Positions 16,474-26,125 of a stretch of DNA of 64,000 nucleotides are shown here, in pieces (position 1 is the stretch's first letter; each line of letters begins with the position of its first letter). The notes below the pieces were generated by a model that saw only the letters and a list, made by a program, of their open reading frames with translations, did no database searches and was not told where the DNA came from. Origin of the DNA: an uncultured Flavobacteriaceae bacterium (GTDB taxonomy: Bacteria > Bacteroidota > Bacteroidia > Flavobacteriales > Flavobacteriaceae); the NCBI GenBank assembly GCA_943788165.1, contig CALSPF010000002.1:310001-374000 (forward strand). Direction: 5' to 3'. Made by a program: the position numbers and the translations under genes.

Positions 16474-17754
16474 CTAATAATTAATTTCGCTGATTGTTGC
16501 CCAAATGGCTGATTTATTTCCATCATAGGTTTTCCCCACAGGCATTCCATTTTCTTCTCGACTTAAACCATCAAAAACACCTCGACCCACTAGTGGCCAA
16601 AGGGCGAATTTTGCTTTCCCGTCCACCGTAAATAAACCAAAATTATTTTCGGAAGCCTTAGGTTCATTTGGGTCTTTCCAAGGTTCATCAAACGCAGAAA
16701 AATAGACACAGCTAATGTTTTTTTCTTTTGCCCAATCGCGCATCTTAGTGAAATATAATGCTTGTTTGTATTCATCGGCAGCACGAGTTCCCTTATCACC
16801 AAAAAGATCAGGAGAAGAGGTAGACCAACCAGTCTCACCTATATGAATGGGTTTGTCAATGCCCAATGATTGCATATGGGTTTTCACTTGTGCGTATTGC
16901 ATCTTAGCATAATTAGTCGCTTGCTCCATGGTAAAGTCAATGCGTTCTTCTTTTGTTTTTAAATTGTTCTCCGGCGCTTTTTTCCAAAAGTTTGGATTGT
17001 GATGGGTATCATGGAAAGGATAGGTATGAACAGAAAGATAATCTACGGCTTGCATTAAACTAGTCAGATCATTGTTGTGGTAAGACGTATCGCCTCCACC
17101 CCAAGAAGCAAAATTATCTGAACTTGTAATCCACAATTCTTTTGGTAGTTTTCTTTCTGCTTTCAGTTGCTGTAAATGATTCACCCACTTAAGAATAACC
17201 TTTGGAGCTACATGGTAGTTCCATGCCCAATGTACCATGGCCTCATTCCCCACAGAAATAATTTTGATGATTTCGGGGTATTGGTTGGCTAGATCGACGG
17301 CCTTTTCAATCTCACTGCTGTTGTTGGCTAAACTTTCCTGGCTATGATCTGGTTTGTCGGTCCATGCATCTTTGCAATCAATCCATGTTCCTAACATGAC
17401 ATACATTTCAAAACTAGGGTCTTCGACTTGTATTGCATGAATTGCTTTTACAACATTATGGCTGTGGTCAAACTGAAGATTGTAGGTGCGCAGCAAGCGA
17501 ATGCCCATGGCATGTAGTATCCTTACATCAGCTTTGATTTGCGTAAGGCTGGGTTGGATTTTCCGCGAAGTTGATCGATAGCCACCATAGGAGATGGCTG
17601 GGAAGGCGGGATTCCCCAAAATTTCTGCCGCTGTGTAGTTTTTTTGTACTCTATCGTTAGTTGAACCAGTACAGCTAAGCACAAATAAACTAAGCAACAG
17701 CACTATGTTAAGTACTAACTTATTTGTTCTTCGATAAACGACAAATCTTCTCAT
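16474..17754 (-). CDS. GH17 beta-1,3-glucanase lipoprotein
   Basis: This 426-residue lipoprotein (lipobox FVLSC) carries a bacterial GH17 barrel. Segments supporting this are GIRLLRTYNLQFDHSHNVVKAI, SVGNEAMVHWAW (acid/base Glu in GNEA) and HIGETGWSTSSP (nucleophile Glu in GETGW). GH17 enzymes of marine flavobacterial laminarin PULs act on beta-1,3-glucan chains, often in an exo manner on debranched oligosaccharides. Being a lipoprotein it is probably tethered at the outer membrane, facing the periplasm or the outside. It is three bases after the GH149-type gene and two before the GH-A lipoprotein gene, within the operon. Confidence 0.87.
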   Translation of the reverse strand: MRRFVVYRRTNKLVLNIVLLLSLFVLSCTGSTNDRVQKNYTAAEILGNPAFPAISYGGYRSTSRKIQPSLTQIKADVRILHAMGIRLLRTYNLQFDHSHNVVKAIHAIQVEDPSFEMYVMLGTWIDCKDAWTDKPDHSQESLANNSSEIEKAVDLANQYPEIIKIISVGNEAMVHWAWNYHVAPKVILKWVNHLQQLKAERKLPKELWITSSDNFASWGGGDTSYHNNDLTSLMQAVDYLSVHTYPFHDTHHNPNFWKKAPENNLKTKEERIDFTMEQATNYAKMQYAQVKTHMQSLGIDKPIHIGETGWSTSSPDLFGDKGTRAADEYKQALYFTKMRDWAKEKNISCVYFSAFDEPWKDPNEPKASENNFGLFTVDGKAKFALWPLVGRGVFDGLSREENGMPVGKTYDGNKSAIWATISEINY

Positions 17755-17757
17755 TTC

Positions 17758-20700
17758 TTAGCCAATGGTTACCTCTATTTGTTGCACTTCGTTTGTTCGG
17801 TTAAAAAGCTGTGAACTTATTTCTGGTGTCAAACTACTTCCTTCTATGGTTAAAGATTCTTCACTGGTGAAGCCAATATTGATGGAAGAATTCGCCCCTT
17901 TTTTATACAGAACAGGTACCTGACAATAGGTAAAGGCGAGAGTGCCTTTATCCAATGGAATGTTGTTCTTTTTGCCTAAAACAGTATAGTAGTTAAATTC
18001 GGCTTCACTATTTAAAAATTCATCTGCCTTAAGAAGTGATGGCTTGAAATGGATAGCTCCCTTTTCGACCTGCACGCCTAATTCACCAAATCGACTTAAA
18101 ATATCTTCTTTTACCTGTCCAGTCATTCCGGGTTGTTGTGCTCCTTTTCCACCTGGTGTGTGCGAATAAGGATCACTTGGGAATGCACCATAATCCTCAG
18201 GCGTTTTGTGAGCGCCAATTCCTGCAACTATTTCATTGTAATGTTTGCTAAGGGAGTTAAAAGCTGGGGTATCTTTTGCTGCTAGGGTTACCTCATAGGC
18301 GGCAACAGATAGCTTGGAAACCATGTGCCAATAAATTGACCCTAGGCCTTCATAACCAAAGAATGTCCCAGAACGCCCAGTAAAGGCTTTGTGGTTAAAG
18401 ACCTGCTCAAAAATGTTGAGGACCTGTTGTCTTTCTTTTTTTGCAAGAGCAGCAAATTGATGAGGCAATTGCCCTAAGGCTGTAGCTAAATCATCCGCAT
18501 TTTTGAAGTTGCCATTGAAATGGAAAACGCCATTGAGATCTTTCGAAACAAGCTGTTGGTTGTTTTTGATAACCAATGCTTTGATGAGTTCAGAACTGTT
18601 TACAGCAGCTTCAGGAATAGTGTTTTTTGAGGCAAAAGTTCCCAAGTCTTTATTGGGGTAAAGGACATAACTTTGTTGATCTTTTCGGTATAATTTACTG
18701 TTGCGTAGAGCGTCAAGAACCGATAAACTTTCGTCTGTATCTAAATAGCCAGAACTCAAAACGGCTACTTGCCCTTCAAGCATTTCGTCGAGATAATCCA
18801 CACTTACATCATGCTCACTGTCAATGGAGATTAGATTGTAGGCATGGTATAAACCATCTTCTCTTTTATTTTTTCGAATAGAATCGTCCATGAAAAGGAG
18901 GGCCGTTTCAACAAAAGAAAGCAGTTGATATTTCGACAGATTTGTTTTCTCTCCAGTAAAACCCTTGTTATAAACACCTTCTCTATAACTACTGGCTGCT
19001 TGCCCCAGAACATCCATGAGTGTTTTTCGTTGCTCATCAGAAATTGTTCCTTGGACAAGTACACTGTGTTGGGTAAATGCCTGGTTTAATGCGCTAAAAA
19101 AGAGGTACATTTCGTTAGAAAGCGCAAATGAAGACGTTGAGGTAGCCGCTAGCGTTTCTTTAAAAAAAGATAAAAATCGGCGTAAATAGTAAAGCGTAAC
19201 CATGGAAACTCCGTTGCCCACCAAAGCATTGTTGGCGTCGTTCCATTCTGGACGTTGGGTATTCATCCAAATTCCTGCCTCTGGGACAAAGTTGGATAGT
19301 TTGGCCATCAAGACAGCCAAGATTTTCTCTATAAAATTAACTTTATAAACCTTGTTGTCTGCTGTGGCTAATAAGGCGCCATCGGCACCAAGTATTTTCT
19401 TTCTCTCTTCGATCTTTTCCTCATTGGCATAGTCATATGCAATGGTATTTTTAGGATCTTTTAGAATGGAATTATAGGGCTTTATGCGGTAGGGAACATT
19501 GGCATAGACAAAGCATTCTTGTGAAAAGAAACGGGTTAATCTTCCCGGATAGTGTTTTTGGGTAAACTCTAAGAATTTCAGCAAATAAATTACTTGATGG
19601 TCACCCCAGTAGCCAATATAGGCCCAAGGATTATTGGGTTCAATTGTTTCCCAGTCAAAACCGTCTTTGGTTACACGATAGGGATTGTATCCGTCAAAGG
19701 TTGTTGCATTCAGGAATTTATGGATCATGCCTAGGATAAAGGCAGGATAAGCATGGGCTAAGGCTTCCCAGTTTTGAAAAATATCTCTCCAGTTTCCTTG
19801 ATAATCCAATATTTTAGACCCATCTATTTCATCTTTGGTGTTTATGGAAAACTTATTCCATGGGCGACTTGGGTCTCCGTGTCGACGGCTAAATTTAAGG
19901 GGCAAGTATTCATAGCAAAGTCGGCTAAAGTCCATATTTTGATCTTGATCTCCCAAGGAAATTAAATCATGTAGTGTAAAGGTTTCTTTTAAGGCCGATA
20001 GCACAACCTCTTTCTCGCCAAAGACATCTTTATTGGCTTTTTGAAAATAGACCAGGAAATCGCTTTTATCGATGGTGTAGTTGTCATCAAAGATTCCTCC
20101 TCGCATGATATTAAACATGGTATTTGCAAAATGGCGCACATTTCTACGACGGTCATTGGTCAATTGAAGTCCGTCTGCTGCACCAACAAGTTGAAGTAGC
20201 TCTTGTGTACCCGCTTCAACATCTTGGTTGATTTGCTTATCTATCTCCCCCTTTTTAAGGACGTCCTCTAGGGCAACTATATCTGTAATACTTTTGTTCA
20301 CTTCGGCAATGATTCTCCAACGTTCACTTTTAGCTGCCGCTAACTCAAAAGAAGAAGACACAAAATAAGCCCCTCTTTCGGCTTTCATTTCCAGTTCTTC
20401 TATAACTCCATTACCTTGCCTGAAACTGTTCAACTGTTTAGACGATAAAAGGTGTGTAGGATTGTTTAATCCACTAGACCAAACAAGGTTTGTTTTTAAT
20501 GCCTCACTGGGCTCTGCACGGTCAACAATTATGGCACTTAAAGAAAAAATCCCAACACCAGATTCGCGATGTAATTCTGATTTTTTATAGGCATCGACCA
20601 GGTTACTACTTGCTTTTTGTAAGTCTTCTCCAACGCCATAAGGAAGAATGTTTTGAAGTCCGTCGAGCAGTTCTATTTGAGTTGCTTCTGTTGAGGTGTT

Positions 20701-21195
20701 GCTCAAACACGCACTTCTTACAAAACCAAATCGGTTGCTAGAATTCCATTCATAGGAAAATTGTAGGTCTAGGTCATGGTTGATTTCCTCAAAAATGACT
20801 TTATTTCCAAATTCGTTTTTATACAGGTTCCGTTCAATGTTGTAGAGTCCACTTTGTCGATCGGCAAAAGGCTCCCACAAATAGGTCTTATCTTCCTTCG
20901 TTGCTAGGAGTAGGGTTTTACACCCAGTATTATCAATTGATTCTGTAATCTTATCGTCAGTATAATAGGGAAAAAGAGCATTATTGCTATTGGTTCTTCC
21001 TGCGGAAAGACCACCATTACTAGAAATAAACATCCAGTGATTGGAATTGCTTACAATGCTCATAAAGAATGGACGCATTTGGTCTATGTTCAATATTTTA
21101 TAAAAGGTTTCATTGTTGACTTCTATCTGTGTCAGATCACTATTTCCCTCTGGAAAATTTACTTTTCCATTCCCTAAGTATATGTTTTTGTTCAT
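17758..21195 (-). CDS. Probable GH149 beta-1,3-glucan phosphorylase
   Basis: This 1145-residue protein has no signal peptide, so it is cytoplasmic. Its size, the N-terminal beta-sandwich features (FFMSIVSNSNHWMFISSNGG), the middle (alpha/alpha)6 part with YQGNWRDIFQNWEALAHAYP and NNPWAYIGYWGDHQVIYLLKF, and the C-terminal segment DPYSHTPGGKGAQQPGMTGQVKEDI fit the GH94/GH149 phosphorylase group. The probable general acid is an Asp in the RDIFQNWE or GYWGDHQ region. GH149 enzymes are about 1,100 residues and phosphorolyse beta-1,3-gluco-oligosaccharides to alpha-glucose 1-phosphate. The PUL context (GH16, GH17, GH30, MFS) supports this over cellobiose phosphorylase. It opens the tight downstream gene run, 98 bases after the GH16 lipoprotein gene. 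Family placement is from memory of the motif pattern, not a search. Confidence 0.78.
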   Translation of the reverse strand: MNKNIYLGNGKVNFPEGNSDLTQIEVNNETFYKILNIDQMRPFFMSIVSNSNHWMFISSNGGLSAGRTNSNNALFPYYTDDKITESIDNTGCKTLLLATKEDKTYLWEPFADRQSGLYNIERNLYKNEFGNKVIFEEINHDLDLQFSYEWNSSNRFGFVRSACLSNTSTEATQIELLDGLQNILPYGVGEDLQKASSNLVDAYKKSELHRESGVGIFSLSAIIVDRAEPSEALKTNLVWSSGLNNPTHLLSSKQLNSFRQGNGVIEELEMKAERGAYFVSSSFELAAAKSERWRIIAEVNKSITDIVALEDVLKKGEIDKQINQDVEAGTQELLQLVGAADGLQLTNDRRRNVRHFANTMFNIMRGGIFDDNYTIDKSDFLVYFQKANKDVFGEKEVVLSALKETFTLHDLISLGDQDQNMDFSRLCYEYLPLKFSRRHGDPSRPWNKFSINTKDEIDGSKILDYQGNWRDIFQNWEALAHAYPAFILGMIHKFLNATTFDGYNPYRVTKDGFDWETIEPNNPWAYIGYWGDHQVIYLLKFLEFTQKHYPGRLTRFFSQECFVYANVPYRIKPYNSILKDPKNTIAYDYANEEKIEERKKILGADGALLATADNKVYKVNFIEKILAVLMAKLSNFVPEAGIWMNTQRPEWNDANNALVGNGVSMVTLYYLRRFLSFFKETLAATSTSSFALSNEMYLFFSALNQAFTQHSVLVQGTISDEQRKTLMDVLGQAASSYREGVYNKGFTGEKTNLSKYQLLSFVETALLFMDDSIRKNKREDGLYHAYNLISIDSEHDVSVDYLDEMLEGQVAVLSSGYLDTDESLSVLDALRNSKLYRKDQQSYVLYPNKDLGTFASKNTIPEAAVNSSELIKALVIKNNQQLVSKDLNGVFHFNGNFKNADDLATALGQLPHQFAALAKKERQQVLNIFEQVFNHKAFTGRSGTFFGYEGLGSIYWHMVSKLSVAAYEVTLAAKDTPAFNSLSKHYNEIVAGIGAHKTPEDYGAFPSDPYSHTPGGKGAQQPGMTGQVKEDILSRFGELGVQVEKGAIHFKPSLLKADEFLNSEAEFNYYTVLGKKNNIPLDKGTLAFTYCQVPVLYKKGANSSINIGFTSEESLTIEGSSLTPEISSQLFNRTNEVQQIEVTIG

Positions 21196-21293
21196 TATTT
21201 ATTATGTCAACTTTACCGCTTATAGTTATTTATTAGTCGTAAAGGATTGATCTTTATTAACAAAGACGTTGTGTTACATGTTAATTTTTACTT

Positions 21294-22367
21294 CTATTGG
21301 TATACTCGTATATAATCGATTTCCATGGCAGAAGAGACAAAGTTTGGATCGATGTTATTGGATGTAAATGTTCCTCCCATTGCTACATTAAGAAGAATGA
21401 AGAAGGGTTGATTAAAGGGCATCCCTGCGGTAATGGTAAAGTCATGATGTTTATTACTATCCACATAAAACTCTATTTTTGATGCTGTCCAATACATTTC
21501 ATACAGATGAAATTCTGAAGCTTCATTTTGAATAAGTTGTTCACCCCGCAAAAAATAATGTTCTCCATCCGAGTTGGGTAGGTGTACAGCTGAAGAAACT
21601 AATCCCGGTTCTCCGTCGCCATGTTCCATCAAATCGATTTCACCACATCTTGGCCAATCCACTACATCTATATTTGATCCAAGAAACCATAGAGCAGGCC
21701 ATGTCCCTTGTCCTTCTGGCAATTTTGCTCTAATTTCTACTTTCCCATAACGAAATTCAAATAAATTTTGAGTTGTCATTCGTGCTGAGGTGTAGTTTTT
21801 GCCTTTGTAATTTTCTTTTTTGGCAATAATTTTTAGCACCCCATCTTCTACAATTGAGTTTTCTCTTCGATCAGTATAATATTGTTGTTCATTGTTCCAC
21901 CAGTTTCCATTATTTGGTGGGATTGTTTCCAGATTCCAGTTACTACTACATGGAGTACTACTATAATTAAATTCATCTCTCCAAACTAGCGTATAACCAG
22001 GAATTGGTTCGACACCTTCATAGATATCATTACATCCATTTGTTGAAGAATCTAAAGTATTGTTTAATGCATTTGTAATTACAACTTCAATGGTTTGATA
22101 GGTGTATCGATTATTTTGGGAATCAAAAAATGCCCATACTCCAATAGTATATGAGCCATTGTTTGCATATGTATAATCGTATCTTCCTGAAGTGTTTTCA
22201 TCTACTGCGTTATCGTTAAAAGAAAAACGATAATTCAAAGCACCATCTGCGGAAGCAGTGATAGTTACTAAGCCGTTTAAGCCCTTTAGAACTTGAACAT
22301 CAAGCTTAGAGACTGAATCACTAGAACACCCAATCATGATAGATGAAATGCATATAAAAAATAACAC
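21294..22367 (-). CDS. GH16 beta-glucanase lipoprotein with N-terminal PKD-like domain
   Basis: This 357-residue lipoprotein (lipobox MIGC) has a PKD-like Ig-fold domain (about 22-98, ending ANNGSYTIGVWAFFDSQ) and a GH16 domain (about 120-357). The catalytic motif is GEIDLMEHG (E243, D245, E248), with RYGKVEIRAKLPEG and LRGEQLIQ in support. It is probably the surface endo-beta-1,3-glucanase that makes oligosaccharides for SusCD. The ORF starts at GTG, giving almost no charged n-region. The frame stays open upstream through KKEKVIKYRF preceded by ATA, so the true start may be further upstream at a non-standard or mutated codon. It follows the terminator hairpin after the glycan-binding protein gene. 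Confidence 0.88.
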   Translation of the reverse strand: MLFFICISSIMIGCSSDSVSKLDVQVLKGLNGLVTITASADGALNYRFSFNDNAVDENTSGRYDYTYANNGSYTIGVWAFFDSQNNRYTYQTIEVVITNALNNTLDSSTNGCNDIYEGVEPIPGYTLVWRDEFNYSSTPCSSNWNLETIPPNNGNWWNNEQQYYTDRRENSIVEDGVLKIIAKKENYKGKNYTSARMTTQNLFEFRYGKVEIRAKLPEGQGTWPALWFLGSNIDVVDWPRCGEIDLMEHGDGEPGLVSSAVHLPNSDGEHYFLRGEQLIQNEASEFHLYEMYWTASKIEFYVDSNKHHDFTITAGMPFNQPFFILLNVAMGGTFTSNNIDPNFVSSAMEIDYIRVYQ

Positions 22368-22401
22368 GAATCTATATTTGATTACTTTCTCTTTTTTTAT
22401 T

Positions 22402-22433
22402 AAAAGCTATCTCGAGTTAACGAGATAGCTTTT
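22402..22433 (-). terminator. Hairpin terminator/attenuator inside the PUL
   Basis: A 13-bp perfect stem (AAAAGCTATCTCG paired with CGAGATAGCTTTT, loop AGTTAA) lies 25 bases after the stop of the glycan-binding lipoprotein gene, followed on the minus strand by TTTTAATAAAAAAA. It should end much of the SusCD-SGBP transcript and let a fraction read on into the enzyme genes, which would keep binding and transport proteins in excess of enzymes. Confidence 0.75.
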
Positions 22434-22457
22434 TAAAAGTACAATGATTTATTTAAC

Positions 22458-24485
22458 TTAATCCAAAGAAGTTATTACAACATCTGTTATGGTTACGTTA
22501 GCATCCTGTGTTACCAAGTAGAGCAACGCTGAGCTGAAAGTATTCGCCGCATCCTGGGCAGGAATTTCAATTGTATATGCGGTTGAATCTGTACCACTAA
22601 TTGTAGTTTCAGCTGTAAAAAAACTTGGGTCAACGTCAGGGTGAGGTAGTCTTTCAAATTTAAATTTGATGACAACATCTGTTCCTTCTGTAGCTGCATT
22701 TAAGGTAATTCTACCACCATTTTCAAATGAAAGCGGATACATGCCTGCATTTTCATTTGCAAATCCAGCCCAAGCTTCAGTTCCAGTAGGGAAGTTATAA
22801 ACACCATCAGCGCTAACTGTAGCCCCACCAAATGTTCCAGTATATGCTGCAGAATAGTTCGTTCCAGTGGGAAGCGCATCATATTCTCTGATTACAAAAT
22901 CAGATAAAGTAACATCAGCATCTTGAGTAACTAAGTAAAGTAATGCAGAACTAAAAGTATTCTCAGCACTTTGAGGGGGAATATTTACTGTATACTCAGT
23001 AGCATCAGAACCACTAATGGTCACATTATTTGTAGAAAAACTTGGCTCAGTATCAGGATGAGGAAGTCTTTCAAATCTAAAGTTTACTAATACATCTGTT
23101 GTAGCAGCAGAACCGGTAAAAGTAATTTTTCCACCAAAAGGGAATGCTAATGGGAAAATGCTTGCATTTTCATTTGCAAACCCAGCCCATGTTTCACTTC
23201 CAGTAGGGAAGTTATAAACACCATCAGCGCTTACTGTAGCCCCACCAAATGTCCCGGTGTATGCAGCTGCACTATCCGTACCTGAACCTGAACCACCTCC
23301 ATAGAAGAAAATGTTATCAAAATATACAGTACCATTACCAGCTACTTTGAATTGAATGATTTCGCCTGTATCAACAACACCAGAGAAATGTGTTAAATCA
23401 ATATCAACACTATTCCATTCACCGGGAGAAGCAGTAACATCTAAAGAGTAAGCAACTTCTTCCGGATTATCGTCTCCGTTAGCATCAGGGCTAATTAAAA
23501 AGAAATCTAAGGTGGTTGCATTACCTGAGAAGAAATCAAGGTGTAACTTAGTTTTTTGCGAAGCATTGATAGCTGTTGCGAATGTAGTTCCTTGATAATT
23601 TAGGTTATCATATTTAAGAACGTCATTACCTGCAATTGTTTCAGTAGATACAACAGTTGATTGACCCCAATCAGGGTTAAAGTTTATTCCATCAATAGCT
23701 GTATAAACGTCGCTAAAAATAGAAATCACCTCTGCTTGAGTATAGGTTGGCTCTAATGGAGCTGTGGTAGGAGCGCTAGGAATAACAACTTCTACAGGTG
23801 TAGCGAAGGTGAAGTTGTCAACATAATAAATAGCTTCTGCTTCATTTGTAACACCGTAACCTAAAATCATGGTAACTGTATTATAGATTCCAGAACGTTC
23901 ACCTGCTAATTCAGGAATATTGAAGACTACGGTTTCCCATCCTGTTCCAGTCGTTACAGCAAATAAATCACCTGTTGATTTTTTGCCATCAGTTCCGTTT
24001 GCTAATCCATCTTCTAATTTAAGTAGTACGTTATGTCCTGGTGCTGGAGAATGAAAGTGAAAAGAAATTGCTTCTTTACCAGCGGGAAATGTAATATTTT
24101 CCTCAAGCATGAAATAAAATCCAGCCCAAGATTGTACGCCTACTGGTTCAGTAACTTTAATGACATTAGCAGAATCGTTAACATCATCTACAGATGGATT
24201 CGCAGAATAGGCAACTGTTATAGCAAGATCTCCAACTTCACCGAAATTACTCCAGTTACCTGGTCCTCTAGTTTCATCTTGTTTGTTTTCAGCAGCAAAA
24301 CTTGGTCCTGACTCTTCAAATGTAATTAAACCGTCATTGATATTTGGATCCACTTCAATAAATACGGGTTCTTCCGGTTCCGGTTGTGTAATGTCGATTA
24401 CTGGAGCTGGGTCATCTTCTTTTCCACATGAAGCGAAAAGAATAAATGCAGACAGCATTAATAAAGATAAATGTTTGATTTTCAT
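22458..24485 (-). CDS. Surface glycan-binding lipoprotein with tandem C-terminal repeats
   Basis: This 675-residue lipoprotein (lipobox LFASC, then an Asp/Pro/Glu-rich linker) sits third after SusC and SusD, the usual place of the surface glycan-binding protein. The architecture appears to be a beta-sandwich domain (about 50-230), a Pro/Thr linker, a second one (about 245-395) and two tandem repeats of about 139 and 128 residues (409-547 and 548-675). Each repeat starts YTGTFGGATVSADGVYNFPTG and contains FERLPHPD and NTFSSALLYLVTQDA. No catalytic motif is seen. The domains look like carbohydrate-binding modules that would hold beta-glucan at the cell surface. The family name is not recognised with certainty. 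Confidence 0.8.
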   Translation of the reverse strand: MKIKHLSLLMLSAFILFASCGKEDDPAPVIDITQPEPEEPVFIEVDPNINDGLITFEESGPSFAAENKQDETRGPGNWSNFGEVGDLAITVAYSANPSVDDVNDSANVIKVTEPVGVQSWAGFYFMLEENITFPAGKEAISFHFHSPAPGHNVLLKLEDGLANGTDGKKSTGDLFAVTTGTGWETVVFNIPELAGERSGIYNTVTMILGYGVTNEAEAIYYVDNFTFATPVEVVIPSAPTTAPLEPTYTQAEVISIFSDVYTAIDGINFNPDWGQSTVVSTETIAGNDVLKYDNLNYQGTTFATAINASQKTKLHLDFFSGNATTLDFFLISPDANGDDNPEEVAYSLDVTASPGEWNSVDIDLTHFSGVVDTGEIIQFKVAGNGTVYFDNIFFYGGGSGSGTDSAAAYTGTFGGATVSADGVYNFPTGSETWAGFANENASIFPLAFPFGGKITFTGSAATTDVLVNFRFERLPHPDTEPSFSTNNVTISGSDATEYTVNIPPQSAENTFSSALLYLVTQDADVTLSDFVIREYDALPTGTNYSAAYTGTFGGATVSADGVYNFPTGTEAWAGFANENAGMYPLSFENGGRITLNAATEGTDVVIKFKFERLPHPDVDPSFFTAETTISGTDSTAYTIEIPAQDAANTFSSALLYLVTQDANVTITDVVITSLD
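22461..23261 (-). repeat. Tandem coding repeat in the glycan-binding protein
   Basis: Two adjacent units (22845-23261 and 22461-22844) code for paralogous domains that begin with an identical 21-residue stretch and share further identical blocks. The nucleotide sequence of the shared start is also nearly the same, so the duplication is recent or is kept uniform by gene conversion. Confidence 0.85.
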
Positions 24486-24509
24486 AATAGTTAATTTAGT
24501 TAGTGTTTT

Positions 24510-26114
24510 TTAGTTAAAGTAGCCCTCGTTTTGAGGATATCCAGCACCTAATAAATCTAATACACCTTGTGGTATAGGTAGATTTACCATGTGTGGTTCG
24601 TAAACCTCAATTGGGTTTACATGGTTCCGTCCGTAGTATTCATTTAGAAGAGGAGAATTCATATGGTCTAGAAGATAGTCATAAAGCAACCCCTTTCTTT
24701 TCAGACTATACCAACGTTGCCCCTCGAAAGCAAGTTCTCTTGCTCTTTCTTCAAATATATTTTCAATTGATGCTGATCCAGCTGGCGCAATCCCAGCACG
24801 TGTTCTGACAGCATTTAAATATTGAAGCGACTTAGAGGAGTTTCCAGCTTCAAGATGCGCTTCAGCTCCCATCAAATAAGTTTCAGCTAATCGATACACC
24901 ATTATATTTTTGAAATGCATTCTATCAGTTGGCTCTGCGGTAGTATCCATAAACTTTATCACTCCAGGATTTTGACGTTTGAAATACAAGAAAAACTCAT
25001 CATCATTTGCAACATTTCTGTACAAATCTAAGGGATCTCCTATGCTTTTCCCGGCAGGTAAAGTTTTCACATCATTGTATTTATAATCAAAAACGTAGTA
25101 GTTTTCTTTTCGTAAATCTCCAGGATTCTCGTTTAGAAGATCAGTAGCATAAGGGTTTAGTGTAAGGAAACCAAAACCATCTCCCCCATTTTCAGCTGAT
25201 TGTAATAATCCAGGTACTGCAGAATAATGAGAAACTGTTTGCCAATTCATTTGATGCCATGCACCACCACCAATAGCAGCTCTCTCGAAATTAATAGCAA
25301 ACAAAGTTTCACTGTGTGTCAGTTCACCATCAAACACTTTGTCAACATCTACTAGTGCATAAGGGCCTTCGTTGATAATTTCATCAATAATTCCAGCAGC
25401 TGCAGAATAATTCTCTTCCCAAAGTTCAACTTTGGCCCTAAGGTGATCAACAGCACCCTTGTTCCATCGACCGAATTGATTTACTGTGTAAGACAAATTT
25501 GCACTTGCAAAATTAAGATCATCTCTAATCAGTTGAAATATTTCAGCTTCAGAGGATTTTTCAGAAACTCTGTCAAAAGCAGAATCTGGTGTTGTAGGTT
25601 CAGTGCTTAAATAAATATTTTTGAACATTCTATAAAGTGTAAAATATGCATGAGCTCTAAAGGTTCTTGCTTCTGCAACATCTTTGAGTAATTCCTCGCT
25701 GGTGTTTCCGGATTCAATGAGTGCATCTCCTCCTTTAACGATATTATTGGTAATATCGATTATTTTATAGTTGTGCCCCCAAAAGTAGCCATAGCCAGCT
25801 TCAGTACCATAATCTCCTCCCAAACCACATCCCCAGAAGCAATTACTAAAAAGAGATATTTCACCGTCAACACCAGCTGCAATGTCACTTTTTGCTTGAA
25901 GAATTAGCGGAATTGCTCCATTAAACCAATCGCGCTGATAGGGCTCTCTATTTAGGGAATATAATCCAACTACTGCGTTGCCTATTCCATCTGGACTTGA
26001 ATAAAGAAAATCAACAGAGTTTTTTGAAAGTAGTTGATCCTTTAAAAAATCATCTTGGTAGCAGGAAGTAAATAGAGCCAAGACCAATGTTAAGACTGTT
26101 ATTTTATTTTTCAT
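24510..26114 (-). CDS. susD: SusD/RagB-family outer-membrane lipoprotein
   Basis: This 534-residue lipoprotein (lipobox LFTSC) is of the SusD/RagB family, the lid that binds glycan over the SusC channel. Family signs are the N-terminal DDFLKDQLLSKNS with NAVVGLYSLN, TPR-like helices including FRAHAYFTLYRMFKNIYL, and the C-terminal FEERARELAFEGQRWYSLKRKGLLYD and YPQNEGYFN. Length is typical. It is 11 bases after SusC and 24 before the glycan-binding protein gene. Preference for beta-1,3-glucan is inferred from the neighbouring enzymes. Confidence 0.93.
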   Translation of the reverse strand: MKNKITVLTLVLALFTSCYQDDFLKDQLLSKNSVDFLYSSPDGIGNAVVGLYSLNREPYQRDWFNGAIPLILQAKSDIAAGVDGEISLFSNCFWGCGLGGDYGTEAGYGYFWGHNYKIIDITNNIVKGGDALIESGNTSEELLKDVAEARTFRAHAYFTLYRMFKNIYLSTEPTTPDSAFDRVSEKSSEAEIFQLIRDDLNFASANLSYTVNQFGRWNKGAVDHLRAKVELWEENYSAAAGIIDEIINEGPYALVDVDKVFDGELTHSETLFAINFERAAIGGGAWHQMNWQTVSHYSAVPGLLQSAENGGDGFGFLTLNPYATDLLNENPGDLRKENYYVFDYKYNDVKTLPAGKSIGDPLDLYRNVANDDEFFLYFKRQNPGVIKFMDTTAEPTDRMHFKNIMVYRLAETYLMGAEAHLEAGNSSKSLQYLNAVRTRAGIAPAGSASIENIFEERARELAFEGQRWYSLKRKGLLYDYLLDHMNSPLLNEYYGRNHVNPIEVYEPHMVNLPIPQGVLDLLGAGYPQNEGYFN

Positions 26115-26125
26115 TAATGGTGACT

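Noticed and set aside
17758-21195. GH94 cellobiose phosphorylase
   Set aside because: Too long (1145 residues against about 800) and the PUL context is beta-1,3-glucan; GH149 fits better.
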